This document shows, in pieces, positions 1-4,989 of a stretch of DNA of 5,529 nucleotides (positions are counted from its first letter, which is position 1; each line of letters opens with the position of its first letter). The DNA is from Candidatus Omnitrophota bacterium (GTDB taxonomy: Bacteria; Omnitrophota; Gorgyraeia; Zapsychrales; Zapsychraceae). Below the pieces are notes generated by a model, which had not been told where the DNA came from, searched no databases, and saw nothing but the letters and a program-made list of their open reading frames with translations. Where the stretch lies: positions 1-5,529 of the forward strand of contig JAGQKQ010000130.1 in the NCBI GenBank assembly GCA_020430005.1, in the 5' to 3' direction. The translations under genes were made by a program, and so were the position numbers.

Positions 1-20
1 TTCTAAATAAAAAAGTTATG

Positions 21-26
21 TAAAAT
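21..26 (+). promoter_or_regulatory. Possible -10 box for the HAD gene (leaderless start)
   Basis: TAAAAT lies seven bases before the ATG at 34 and differs from the sigma70 -10 consensus by one base. Transcription from it would begin about at the start codon. This fits the lack of any Shine-Dalgarno sequence in the AT-rich bases before the gene. The matching -35 box would fall off the left edge of the window, so this is a weak call from one hexamer in AT-rich DNA. Confidence 0.25.
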
Positions 27-33
27 ACTCTAT

Positions 34-666
34 ATGAAAAAGCCTATATTTATTTTCGACTTTGACGGAACGATTGCTGATACCCATCATTATATTGTCA
101 AAATCAGTAACGATTTGTGTGAAGAATTTAACTATGATCCTATCCAATGGGATGAGTTGCACAAATTAAAGAATATGACCTCCCAAGAAGTGATGCGCCA
201 TTTAAAAGTTCCTATTTTGAAAATCCCGGCAATCCTTACTAAGGCCAGAAAAGAGTTTAAAAAAAATATTAAATCCCTTTCTCCTTTTAAAGGGATAAAA
301 GAATCCCTCCACAAACTTCAGGACAAAGGTAATTCTATAGGAATTTTATCCTCTAATAGTGCGGAAAATATTTCTGAATTCCTGAATAATCATGATCTTA
401 ATACATTTGATTTTGTCTATACCACATCAAGCGTATGGGGGAAAAATAAGTCTTTAAAAAAGCTGATCAACAAGCATGATTTTCATTCGCAGAATATCTT
501 TTACATCGGTGACGAAACACGGGATATTGTTGCTGCCAAAAAATTAAATATCAAATCTATAGCGGTGACATGGGGCTATAATTCTGCAGAGGCTCTTAAA
601 AAATACTCCCCGGATTTTATGGTCAATGCTCCCGAAGAACTGCTGGATATCGCCAACCGCTGCTAA
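34..666 (+). CDS. HAD superfamily hydrolase, phosphoglycolate phosphatase-like
   Basis: A 210-residue cytoplasmic phosphatase of the haloacid dehalogenase superfamily, subfamily I. Motif I is DFDGT, with the nucleophile D9 and acid/base D11. Residues 15-85 form a helical cap. Motif II is the serine at 106 in ILSSNS, motif III is a lysine in GKNKS (K137 or K139), and motif IV is GDETRD with D160 and D164 for Mg2+. All catalytic positions are present and the length is normal for the phosphoglycolate phosphatase group. The substrate cannot be read from sequence: phosphoglycolate, nucleotides or other small phosphate esters are all possible. The start has no Shine-Dalgarno site. The gene is much more AT-rich than its neighbours (16 G+C in 60 at both 241-300 and 361-420), which may indicate transfer. 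Its last bases overlap the end of the convergent gene by 4 bp. Confidence 0.9.
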   Translation: MKKPIFIFDFDGTIADTHHYIVKISNDLCEEFNYDPIQWDELHKLKNMTSQEVMRHLKVPILKIPAILTKARKEFKKNIKSLSPFKGIKESLHKLQDKGNSIGILSSNSAENISEFLNNHDLNTFDFVYTTSSVWGKNKSLKKLINKHDFHSQNIFYIGDETRDIVAAKKLNIKSIAVTWGYNSAEALKKYSPDFMVNAPEELLDIANRC

Positions 667-1424
667 ACTCTGATACTCATATCATCGTAAGCCGCTGTTG
701 TCTGCGGAAAGATATCCTGTGCGATTCTCTCAGCTTCCTGCCGGGCTTCTTTCGTTGGATAAGCATTAGCATCAAAATGCATTAAGACCAGCCGTTTAAC
801 AGCCGCCTCGCGGGCCATTTCGGCCGCTTCCTGAGGATTTAAATGCGGCCAGGAATCGGAAGTTTCGCCCGGCCTATGGGCACATTCGGTAATCAAAATG
901 TCGGCGTTTTGTGATAATTCAAGCGCCGATGCACATTTACCCGTATCGGTACAATAGCTGATCACTTTATCCCCGATTTCAAAGCGATAACCATAGCATG
1001 TGGTCGAATGAATTAGGTCCTGACAGACCAGACCAAAAGGAAAAATATCGTGCCGCCCCTCCGTCAGCTCAATAACCGTAACATCATAGGGCAAATCCTC
1101 CAACGCAATTGTATACGGCTGTCGGATAACATTGTCCAGAATAATTTTCCCACCGACATGACATATAATCTTTAGCCCTTTCGGAAATCGGTTTTTAGCC
1201 AACGTATGCAGGCCGCTGATATGATCAATATGAAAATGACTTAAAAAAAGATAGGTGTCTTTGTCTTCTTTAACAAACCGGTCAATTTTATGCAAACCGT
1301 TCCCCGCATCCAGAATAATAGAAAAATCGTCTGTTTCCAGCAATAAACACGTTGTGTTTCCCGTGGGGCTGCTATACCATCCGTTCGTTCCCAAGAAATG
1401 AATTTTAATATCTTTTGATGTCAT
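663..1424 (-). CDS. Metallo-beta-lactamase-fold hydrolase, RNase Z-like
   Basis: A 253-residue cytoplasmic enzyme of the MBL fold, closest in layout to the RNase Z/arylsulfatase-like branch. It opens with the typical strand and GTNG turn (IHFLGTNGWYSSPTG). The metal motif SHFHIDH gives H63, H65, D67 and H68. Further ligands are probably H139 (in LIHS), D160 (in CTDTG) and H216 (in LMHFD), with H194 (WPHL) also conserved-looking. Two zinc ions and phosphodiester or ester hydrolysis are expected. It is shorter than typical RNase Z (about 300 residues), and I see no clear flexible exosite arm for tRNA, so true 3' tRNA processing is uncertain. The ATG at 1424 is chosen because a perfect AGGAGG sits four bases before it. 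A further in-frame ATG at 1466 lies inside the promoter -10 box and would not be transcribed from there. It has its own promoter and ends in a 4-bp convergent overlap. Confidence 0.9.
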   Translation of the reverse strand: MTSKDIKIHFLGTNGWYSSPTGNTTCLLLETDDFSIILDAGNGLHKIDRFVKEDKDTYLFLSHFHIDHISGLHTLAKNRFPKGLKIICHVGGKIILDNVIRQPYTIALEDLPYDVTVIELTEGRHDIFPFGLVCQDLIHSTTCYGYRFEIGDKVISYCTDTGKCASALELSQNADILITECAHRPGETSDSWPHLNPQEAAEMAREAAVKRLVLMHFDANAYPTKEARQEAERIAQDIFPQTTAAYDDMSIRV

Positions 1425-1428
1425 AAAA

Positions 1429-1434
1429 CCTCCT
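1429..1434 (-). promoter_or_regulatory. Shine-Dalgarno site deciding the MBL start
   Basis: AGGAGG on the minus strand lies four bases before the ATG at 1424. It is the strongest ribosome binding site in the window and rules against the longer reading that begins at 1466. Confidence 0.85.
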
Positions 1435-1464
1435 AGAAATTGTCCCTGAAAAAAACCTTCGGGC

Positions 1465-1493
1465 ATTATAAAACAAAATAGTCCGCTTGTCTA
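1465..1493 (-). promoter_or_regulatory. Sigma70-type promoter of the MBL gene
   Basis: On the minus strand, a -35 box TAGACA (1488-1493, five of six consensus bases) is followed by a 17-base spacer and a perfect -10 TATAAT (1465-1470). The start of transcription should be near 1457-1459, giving a leader of about 34 bases that carries AGGAGG. The -35 box and spacer lie inside the loop, 3' arm and T tract of the terminator of the upstream unit. Confidence 0.8.
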
Positions 1494-1513
1494 AAAACAA
1501 CAAGCGGACTATT
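1468..1513 (-). terminator. Intrinsic terminator after the small basic gene
   Basis: A perfect 14-bp inverted repeat (1477-1490 with 1500-1513) has a 9-base loop. Reading the minus strand, it is followed directly by a T-rich run (TTGTTTTAT). On the plus strand no T tract follows, so it works for minus-strand transcription. It begins 20 bases after the stop of the 42-codon gene and should end the transcript of that gene and of the secreted-protein gene. Confidence 0.88.
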
Positions 1514-1533
1514 AAGACCTTCAAAAAATCGCA

Positions 1534-1662
1534 CTAAGACTGGTTACGTTTGTCTCGACGTTGATTTCTTCGCTTCTTTTCAGCTCTGGCTTTAACCTTT
1601 TCCAACCACAAATCATCGTCATTGCTTTTCTTAAACTTCCGAGGTTTTCCCTCTTGGTACAT
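1534..1662 (-). CDS. Small basic hypothetical protein, 42 residues
   Basis: I do not recognise this protein. It starts at ATG 1662, only three bases after the TAA of the upstream secreted-protein gene, and a GGAGG eight bases before the ATG overlaps the end of that gene, so translation is probably coupled. It ends at TAG, 20 bases before a strong terminator. These flanks are the main evidence that it is real. The product has 16 Lys/Arg and 7 Asp/Glu in 42 residues: a basic N-terminus, a short acidic patch DDD at 15-17, then a Lys/Arg-rich likely helix from 18 to 40. It has no signal peptide, no cysteine and no membrane segment, so it should stay in the cytoplasm. Binding to RNA, the ribosome or DNA is a reasonable guess from charge alone. 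Confidence 0.7.
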   Translation of the reverse strand: MYQEGKPRKFKKSNDDDLWLEKVKARAEKKRRNQRRDKRNQS

Positions 1663-1665
1663 TGC

Positions 1666-2061
1666 TTATTCCTCCATTCCTTCCTTTGAATTTTCTAACG
1701 ATTCAGAACCCTCATCGTATTCCGGCATTTCATAAATTTCTTCATCCTTTGCAATCACTTTGGCAATTTTCTTTCCGTTACTTTCCTCATATTCAATATC
1801 AATTAAATCTCCAACAAGGATTTCATCAAGAGACTGGATATTATCCAGGATGACATCCCTGGCCAAATCATAAACAACATTCACATCCATATCCTGCTCA
1901 GGATCAAATTCTGAAATTGTCACCTGATCCTGTGAAATTTCTTCAACCTTGCCAAAGGTAAAATCCGCATCGTCCATAGACCATCCCGACTCCGCTACCA
2001 TAACCGCCATCATAATCAAAACCACGCTTAAAACACCTTTCACCCCGATATGTCTTTTCAT
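1666..2061 (-). CDS. Small secreted acidic protein of unknown function
   Basis: A 131-residue protein with a clear N-terminal signal peptide: basic residues K2, R3, H4 and K8, a hydrophobic core at about 9-23, and likely cleavage at about residues 23-28. There is no lipobox cysteine, so a soluble periplasmic or exported product is expected. The mature part (about 33-105) alternates short hydrophobic and polar runs such as GKVEEISQDQVTIS, then VGDLIDIEYEE and KKIAKVIAKDEE. This looks like a small all-beta barrel, possibly OB-like, but that is inference. The last 25 residues are strongly acidic and probably disordered. A good AAAGGAAAG site precedes the ATG. It heads a two-gene unit with the small basic gene and ends at the shared terminator. 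No function is assigned. Confidence 0.82.
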   Translation of the reverse strand: MKRHIGVKGVLSVVLIMMAVMVAESGWSMDDADFTFGKVEEISQDQVTISEFDPEQDMDVNVVYDLARDVILDNIQSLDEILVGDLIDIEYEESNGKKIAKVIAKDEEIYEMPEYDEGSESLENSKEGMEE

Positions 2062-2109
2062 TGCTTTCCTTTCTCGAAAATAATGTTTTTATAATAAAAA
2101 AACACATAC

Positions 2110-2136
2110 AGTATAAAGCCGCCGTCCTCCCCTCAA
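2110..2136 (-). promoter_or_regulatory. Weak candidate promoter for the secreted-protein gene
   Basis: On the minus strand, TTGAGG (2131-2136) and TATACT (2110-2115) are separated by 15 bases, shorter than ideal. It would place the transcript start around 2103, about 40 bases before the ATG at 2061. A TATTAT slightly nearer the gene lacks a credible -35 box. This is a tentative call. Confidence 0.3.
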
Positions 2137-2147
2137 GGATTTAACAA

Positions 2148-2268
2148 CTAAAACCATATGCGCTTATTTTTCTTTCCTGAAATCGGCTTACCAAAAACGT
2201 TTTGGGCCGTTAACCGGCCTTCTTCGGTCCAGTGCAGCCGGGCGTATTCAGGAGTACTTCTCCTTTAA
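2148..2268. other. GC-richer intergenic island with nested inverted repeats
   Basis: This is the core of the 274-bp gap between the antiporter and the secreted-protein gene, and it is richer in G+C than the A/T-rich bases on both sides. It holds several short inverted repeats: AGGAG/CTCCT (2250-2254, 2260-2264), GGCCG/CGGCC (2205-2209, 2215-2219), CCAAAA/TTTTGG (2191-2196, 2200-2205) and CCGGC/GCCGG (2214-2218, 2237-2241), the last exclusive with the second. Both strands stay open: the plus strand has a 36-codon ATG frame at 2158-2268 without a Shine-Dalgarno site, and the minus strand has 38 codons from 2264 to a TAG at 2148 with no ATG, GTG or TTG. I match it to no riboswitch class. It could be a dispersed repeat, a structured RNA or a gene relic. 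Confidence 0.4.
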
Positions 2269-2302
2269 ATTTGTCCTACAACAATAATAACATTTTTTTT
2301 CG

Positions 2303-2329
2303 AAAAACAAATGAAATTTTGCAGATTTC
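2303..2329 (-). terminator. Weak possible terminator after the antiporter gene
   Basis: On the minus strand, seven bases after the antiporter stop, a 5-bp repeat GAAAT/ATTTC (2325-2329 with 2313-2317, loop of seven) is followed by ATTTGTTTTT. The position and T tract suit an intrinsic terminator, but the stem has only one G-C pair, so it would be inefficient and read-through into the next unit is possible. Confidence 0.3.
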
Positions 2330-2335
2330 CGGGGT

Positions 2336-4117
2336 TTAATTCCGAAGGGCAATCAAAACATCCCCCTCCTCCGGCTGAAGGTTCCCCTCATCTGTAAAGA
2401 CACCCAGGCTGCCTTCCTGACGGATCAGAAACAGCGGGATCACGTTATGCTGGCGGATCAAATCCTTTAAACTAGCCCCTTCACCAACTGAGAATTTCTC
2501 GAAAGAGTTAAGACCGGTGAGTTTTTTTGTAAGTTCTTCATATCCCATATTTTGTGAAAATAAGAAACGCCCGTGCAAATGCTGCTGCGATGATTTTTCA
2601 GCTCCCCCCTCTTCCAAATGCTCCGGATACAACTGATAAATATTAGCGCGGCCGAACGTTCCTTGAAAACGTAAAGCCGCCAGGGTATTGGCTTCATCGT
2701 TAGGGGTCATGGCAAAAATGCGTCCGACATCCTCCAGATTAATTTGGTTTAAAACTCCTTCAGTGAGAACATTTTGATGATAGGCTTCCAACCCCTCCTG
2801 TTTGGCCTTAGAAATGTTGTATCCATTACTATCCAGCAGGACAACCCTCAATCCATGATCTTGGAGCACTTTGGCCAAAAGCCGCGCCCACCGGTGGGCA
2901 CCGACCATAATGGTTCCCTGAGGGTTCGCCTTAGCCAGTTTAAGGAAGTGGGCCAGCGGGGTTGCCGTAATCCCATAAACAACAACCGTTGCAATGATCA
3001 CCAAAAACGTGATCGGTACCAACCGTGCGGCTTCCGGGTGTCCGGCATGCGACAATTCAAAAGCAAAAATCGAGGCCATAGCCGCCGCCACAATTCCACG
3101 AGGCGCCATCCACGCGACAAACAATTTATCCTGCCACCGCAGATCTGTTTTCATTGTGGCGATCCAAACACTGACCGGCCTCACGACAAGAATTAAAACA
3201 CCTACAAATATAAGGCTGTTTAAATCAATAGATGTTAATTCAGACATTTTCAGACGCGCAGAAAGGATTATAAACAGTGTGCAGATAATAAGTGTCCGTA
3301 AATTCTCTTTAAATTCCACTATATGTTTAATGGAAACAATATTCTGATTGGCCAGAATAATTCCCATTAAGGTCACCGTCAAAAGCCCTGATTCCGGCTG
3401 GACAATGTTAGACATAACAAACGCGACAATAACCAGCATCAATGTAAAGACCTGATGAAGGGCATCCGGGATTAAATACCGCTTCAGCAAGAAAATTAAA
3501 AGACCGGAAAATCCAACACTGATGACAATTCCCATAAACAATGTTTTTATGATCCCGCCAAAAACAACGATACCGGCCTCCTGGATACTATGTGACAGAA
3601 TGGATTCAAAAACCAGAACGGCAATAATAACACCGATCGGGTCGTTCATAATTCCTTCCCATTTTACAATATTACCAACTTTTCCCGACGGACGCATATG
3701 CCGCAGTAAAGGCCCTATAACAGTTGGTCCGGTCACGACCAACATAGCCCCTAATAAAATGGAAATTGAAAGATTGAATTGAAGGAAAATATAAGCGGCG
3801 GCCGAAATGAGCACCCATGTCACCAGCACACCCACCGTAATCATATTCAGAACAACTTTCCCGATTTCTTTGAGTTCGTTGAGTTTTAAATCGGTACCGC
3901 CCTCAAATAAAATAATCGCAACTGATAGCGAAACAATCGGAAAAAGAAGATCGCCTAATATCAAATCCGGCTTAATCATACTGGTTATCGGACCGGCGAC
4001 ACAGCCAAATACAAGTAAAAATAAAATGGACGGCAGTTTCAGCTGCATGGCAACCCACTGCGCCAAAACACCGATTGCGATAATAAACGACAAGCCTAAA
4101 ATGATATGATCTTGCAA
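2336..4117 (-). CDS. CPA1-type cation/proton antiporter with RCK regulatory domain
   Basis: A 593-residue inner-membrane Na+(or K+)/H+ antiporter. Residues 1-395 are the Na_H_exchanger domain with about 12-13 hydrophobic segments. Key motifs are FEGGTDL (71-77), VVTGPTVIGPLLRH (127-140), EGIMNDPIG with the ion-binding pair N158-D159 that marks the electroneutral CPA1 type, VRPVSVW with R313, and APRGIVAAAMAS (338-349). After residue 400 comes a cytoplasmic Rossmann-like TrkA-N/RCK domain (D429 ends its second strand) and then a TrkA-C-like domain (about 541-593), expected to gate transport by ligand binding. Its glycine loop reads GAHRWA instead of GxGxxG. The start is TTG at 4117 with AGGAG six bases upstream; the next in-frame ATG is at codon 24, inside the first membrane segment. 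It is last in the minus-strand run. The transported ion cannot be told from sequence. Confidence 0.93.
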   Translation of the reverse strand: MQDHIILGLSFIIAIGVLAQWVAMQLKLPSILFLLVFGCVAGPITSMIKPDLILGDLLFPIVSLSVAIILFEGGTDLKLNELKEIGKVVLNMITVGVLVTWVLISAAAYIFLQFNLSISILLGAMLVVTGPTVIGPLLRHMRPSGKVGNIVKWEGIMNDPIGVIIAVLVFESILSHSIQEAGIVVFGGIIKTLFMGIVISVGFSGLLIFLLKRYLIPDALHQVFTLMLVIVAFVMSNIVQPESGLLTVTLMGIILANQNIVSIKHIVEFKENLRTLIICTLFIILSARLKMSELTSIDLNSLIFVGVLILVVRPVSVWIATMKTDLRWQDKLFVAWMAPRGIVAAAMASIFAFELSHAGHPEAARLVPITFLVIIATVVVYGITATPLAHFLKLAKANPQGTIMVGAHRWARLLAKVLQDHGLRVVLLDSNGYNISKAKQEGLEAYHQNVLTEGVLNQINLEDVGRIFAMTPNDEANTLAALRFQGTFGRANIYQLYPEHLEEGGAEKSSQQHLHGRFLFSQNMGYEELTKKLTGLNSFEKFSVGEGASLKDLIRQHNVIPLFLIRQEGSLGVFTDEGNLQPEEGDVLIALRN

Positions 4118-4127
4118 GAGATGCTCC

Positions 4128-4148
4128 TATAGCGATATGTCCGCTATA
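4128..4148 (-). promoter_or_regulatory. Hairpin abutting the antiporter ribosome binding site
   Basis: A perfect 7-bp inverted repeat TATAGCG/CGCTATA (4128-4134 with 4142-4148, loop of seven) lies between the HicB-like stop and the antiporter TTG. In the minus-strand RNA its last paired base is the first A of the AGGAG site (4124-4128). No T tract follows, so it is not an intrinsic terminator. It may tune translation, protect a processed 5' end, or serve as a dyad operator. Confidence 0.5.
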
Positions 4149-4160
4149 TTGTTTTGAGGA

Positions 4161-4328
4161 TTAATCTTTGTTAAGAATTTTTCTTTCTACCCGACGGATG
4201 GCTTTCACCATACGTTCGTAGGCCTCTTCCTTGGTATCGCCTTCTGTAAGACAGTCTTTACAGACGGCCGCGTATCCGCGACGGTTACGCACCTTAAAAA
4301 TGTTAACGTCGTTTTCTCCTATTTTCAT
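4161..4328 (-). CDS. HicB-like small protein (orphan), 55 residues
   Basis: A 55-codon gene starting at ATG 4328 with AAGGA seven bases upstream. The pattern GYAAVCKDCLTEGDTKEEA (18-36), followed by a helix YERMVKAIRRVERKI, resembles the HicB-type antitoxin fold, in which a short sheet is followed by 'GDT-EEA' and a helix. Only this half is present: there is no C-terminal DNA-binding ribbon-helix-helix or HTH segment. Two cysteines (C23, C26) in a CxxC spacing are unusual for the family and could bind metal or form a disulfide. No HicA-like toxin gene adjoins it, since both neighbours are a GST-like protein and an antiporter, so a toxin-antitoxin role is not supported here. It sits in the middle of the minus-strand run and is probably co-transcribed. 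The family link is by pattern and moderately sure. Confidence 0.72.
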   Translation of the reverse strand: MKIGENDVNIFKVRNRRGYAAVCKDCLTEGDTKEEAYERMVKAIRRVERKILNKD

Positions 4329-4336
4329 GGCTTTGT

Positions 4337-4350
4337 CCTTTCGTCAAAGG
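4337..4350 (-). promoter_or_regulatory. Small hairpin containing the HicB-like gene's Shine-Dalgarno
   Basis: CCTTT and AAAGG form a 5-bp stem with a 4-base loop, and the 3' arm in the RNA is the AAAGG that acts as ribosome binding site for the ATG at 4328. Such a stem could lower translation when ribosomes do not arrive from the GST gene ending at 4362. The stem is short, so this may be chance. Confidence 0.3.
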
Positions 4351-4361
4351 TTACTCTAAAA

Positions 4362-4958
4362 TTATTCAACAGGGGCCGTTTTTTTAAGTGACGGATGTTG
4401 AATGAATTTGTCATACCATGTCATGAGCTCTGGAAATTGTTGACGGAAACCAAAGTCGGCAAAACGAAACTCTAAATAACCAATGCCACAGGCCAAATTA
4501 ATAGATGCGGCATGAAGTTCTTCGATCTGCGGCAGGCGACTCTCAAAGAAAGACAAACAATCATGGATAATTTTTTTACGGCTTTCGAGAAACGGCTTGT
4601 TGACGTTATCCTTATGCAGAAATTGTTCATAAAAGATGCTGACTGTGACATCGGTCATACCTTTAGCGACAGCATCGAGATGGAGAATCTGAAACCGCTT
4701 TTCAGGATCAGTCGGGATAAGGCGGGGCTCCGGTTTCAAATATTCCAGGTATTCACAGATAACAGCACTATCAGCTAAAGCCTGTCCATTCTCCAGTATT
4801 AACGCAGGAACCTTACCGGCTGGATTATTTTTTAATAAATTCTCTGATTTGGCGGTAAGATCTTCGGGGACAAGGTCAAGATCAATATTTTTTTCTAAAG
4901 CAAAAATTCTGACTTTACGGGCGTAAGGAGAACGTGTTGTGTAAAGCAGTTTCATCAT
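4362..4958 (-). CDS. Glutathione S-transferase family protein, YibF-like
   Basis: A 198-residue cytoplasmic protein with the two-domain GST layout. Residues 2-75 are the thioredoxin-like domain: the TTRSPYARKVR start places S10 at the usual catalytic position, NPAGKVPAL carries the cis-proline P51, and LADSAVICEYL carries D63-S64, which hold the glutathione gamma-glutamyl group in this family. Residues 85-195 are the all-helical domain, including the typical SINLACGIGYLEFRF and a C-terminal PELMTWYDKFIQHPSLKKTAP. Length and motifs match the YibF-like group of bacterial GSTs, whose physiological substrate is unknown; a detoxification or redox role is inference. The start reads ATG ATG AAA: position 4955 is an equal alternative and gives the more typical MKLLY beginning. 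Neither has a Shine-Dalgarno site. It lies 31 bases after the pyrophosphatase gene and 33 before the HicB-like gene. Confidence 0.9.
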   Translation of the reverse strand: MMKLLYTTRSPYARKVRIFALEKNIDLDLVPEDLTAKSENLLKNNPAGKVPALILENGQALADSAVICEYLEYLKPEPRLIPTDPEKRFQILHLDAVAKGMTDVTVSIFYEQFLHKDNVNKPFLESRKKIIHDCLSFFESRLPQIEELHAASINLACGIGYLEFRFADFGFRQQFPELMTWYDKFIQHPSLKKTAPVE

Positions 4959-4989
4959 AAATTAAAGAAAAAGATTTTTACATCTTCCT

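Noticed and set aside
1425..1466. Longer N-terminus for the MBL protein, starting at an ATG at 1466
   Set aside because: That ATG overlaps the perfect TATAAT of the promoter, has no ribosome site, and the added 14 residues do not resemble the family. AGGAGG clearly marks 1424.
2148..2264. Remnant of an MnmD/MnmC-like methyltransferase N-terminus on the minus strand
   Set aside because: The spacing of W, EG and FG is faintly similar, but the similarity ends within about 25 residues and nothing downstream matches. It is too weak to call.
2158..2268. A 36-codon plus-strand gene in the intergenic island
   Set aside because: It has an ATG but no Shine-Dalgarno site or promoter, and the opposite strand is equally open, so coding is not supported. 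The region is kept as an unexplained island.
2148..2268. Known riboswitch upstream of the secreted-protein gene
   Set aside because: I compared it by memory with yybP-ykoY, ydaO, cobalamin, TPP, fluoride, c-di-GMP and T-box consensus cores and found no convincing match.
2774..4109. Several plus-strand open frames of 86-140 codons inside the antiporter gene
   Set aside because: Their translations show no family motifs and they run antisense to a complete, motif-rich membrane protein; they are shadows of it.
4128..4148. Intrinsic terminator between the HicB-like gene and the antiporter
   Set aside because: The stem is followed on the minus strand by GGAGCATC, not by a T tract.
4161..4328. HicAB toxin-antitoxin module
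   Set aside because: No HicA-like double-stranded-RNA-binding toxin frame occurs on either side; only the HicB-like half is seen.
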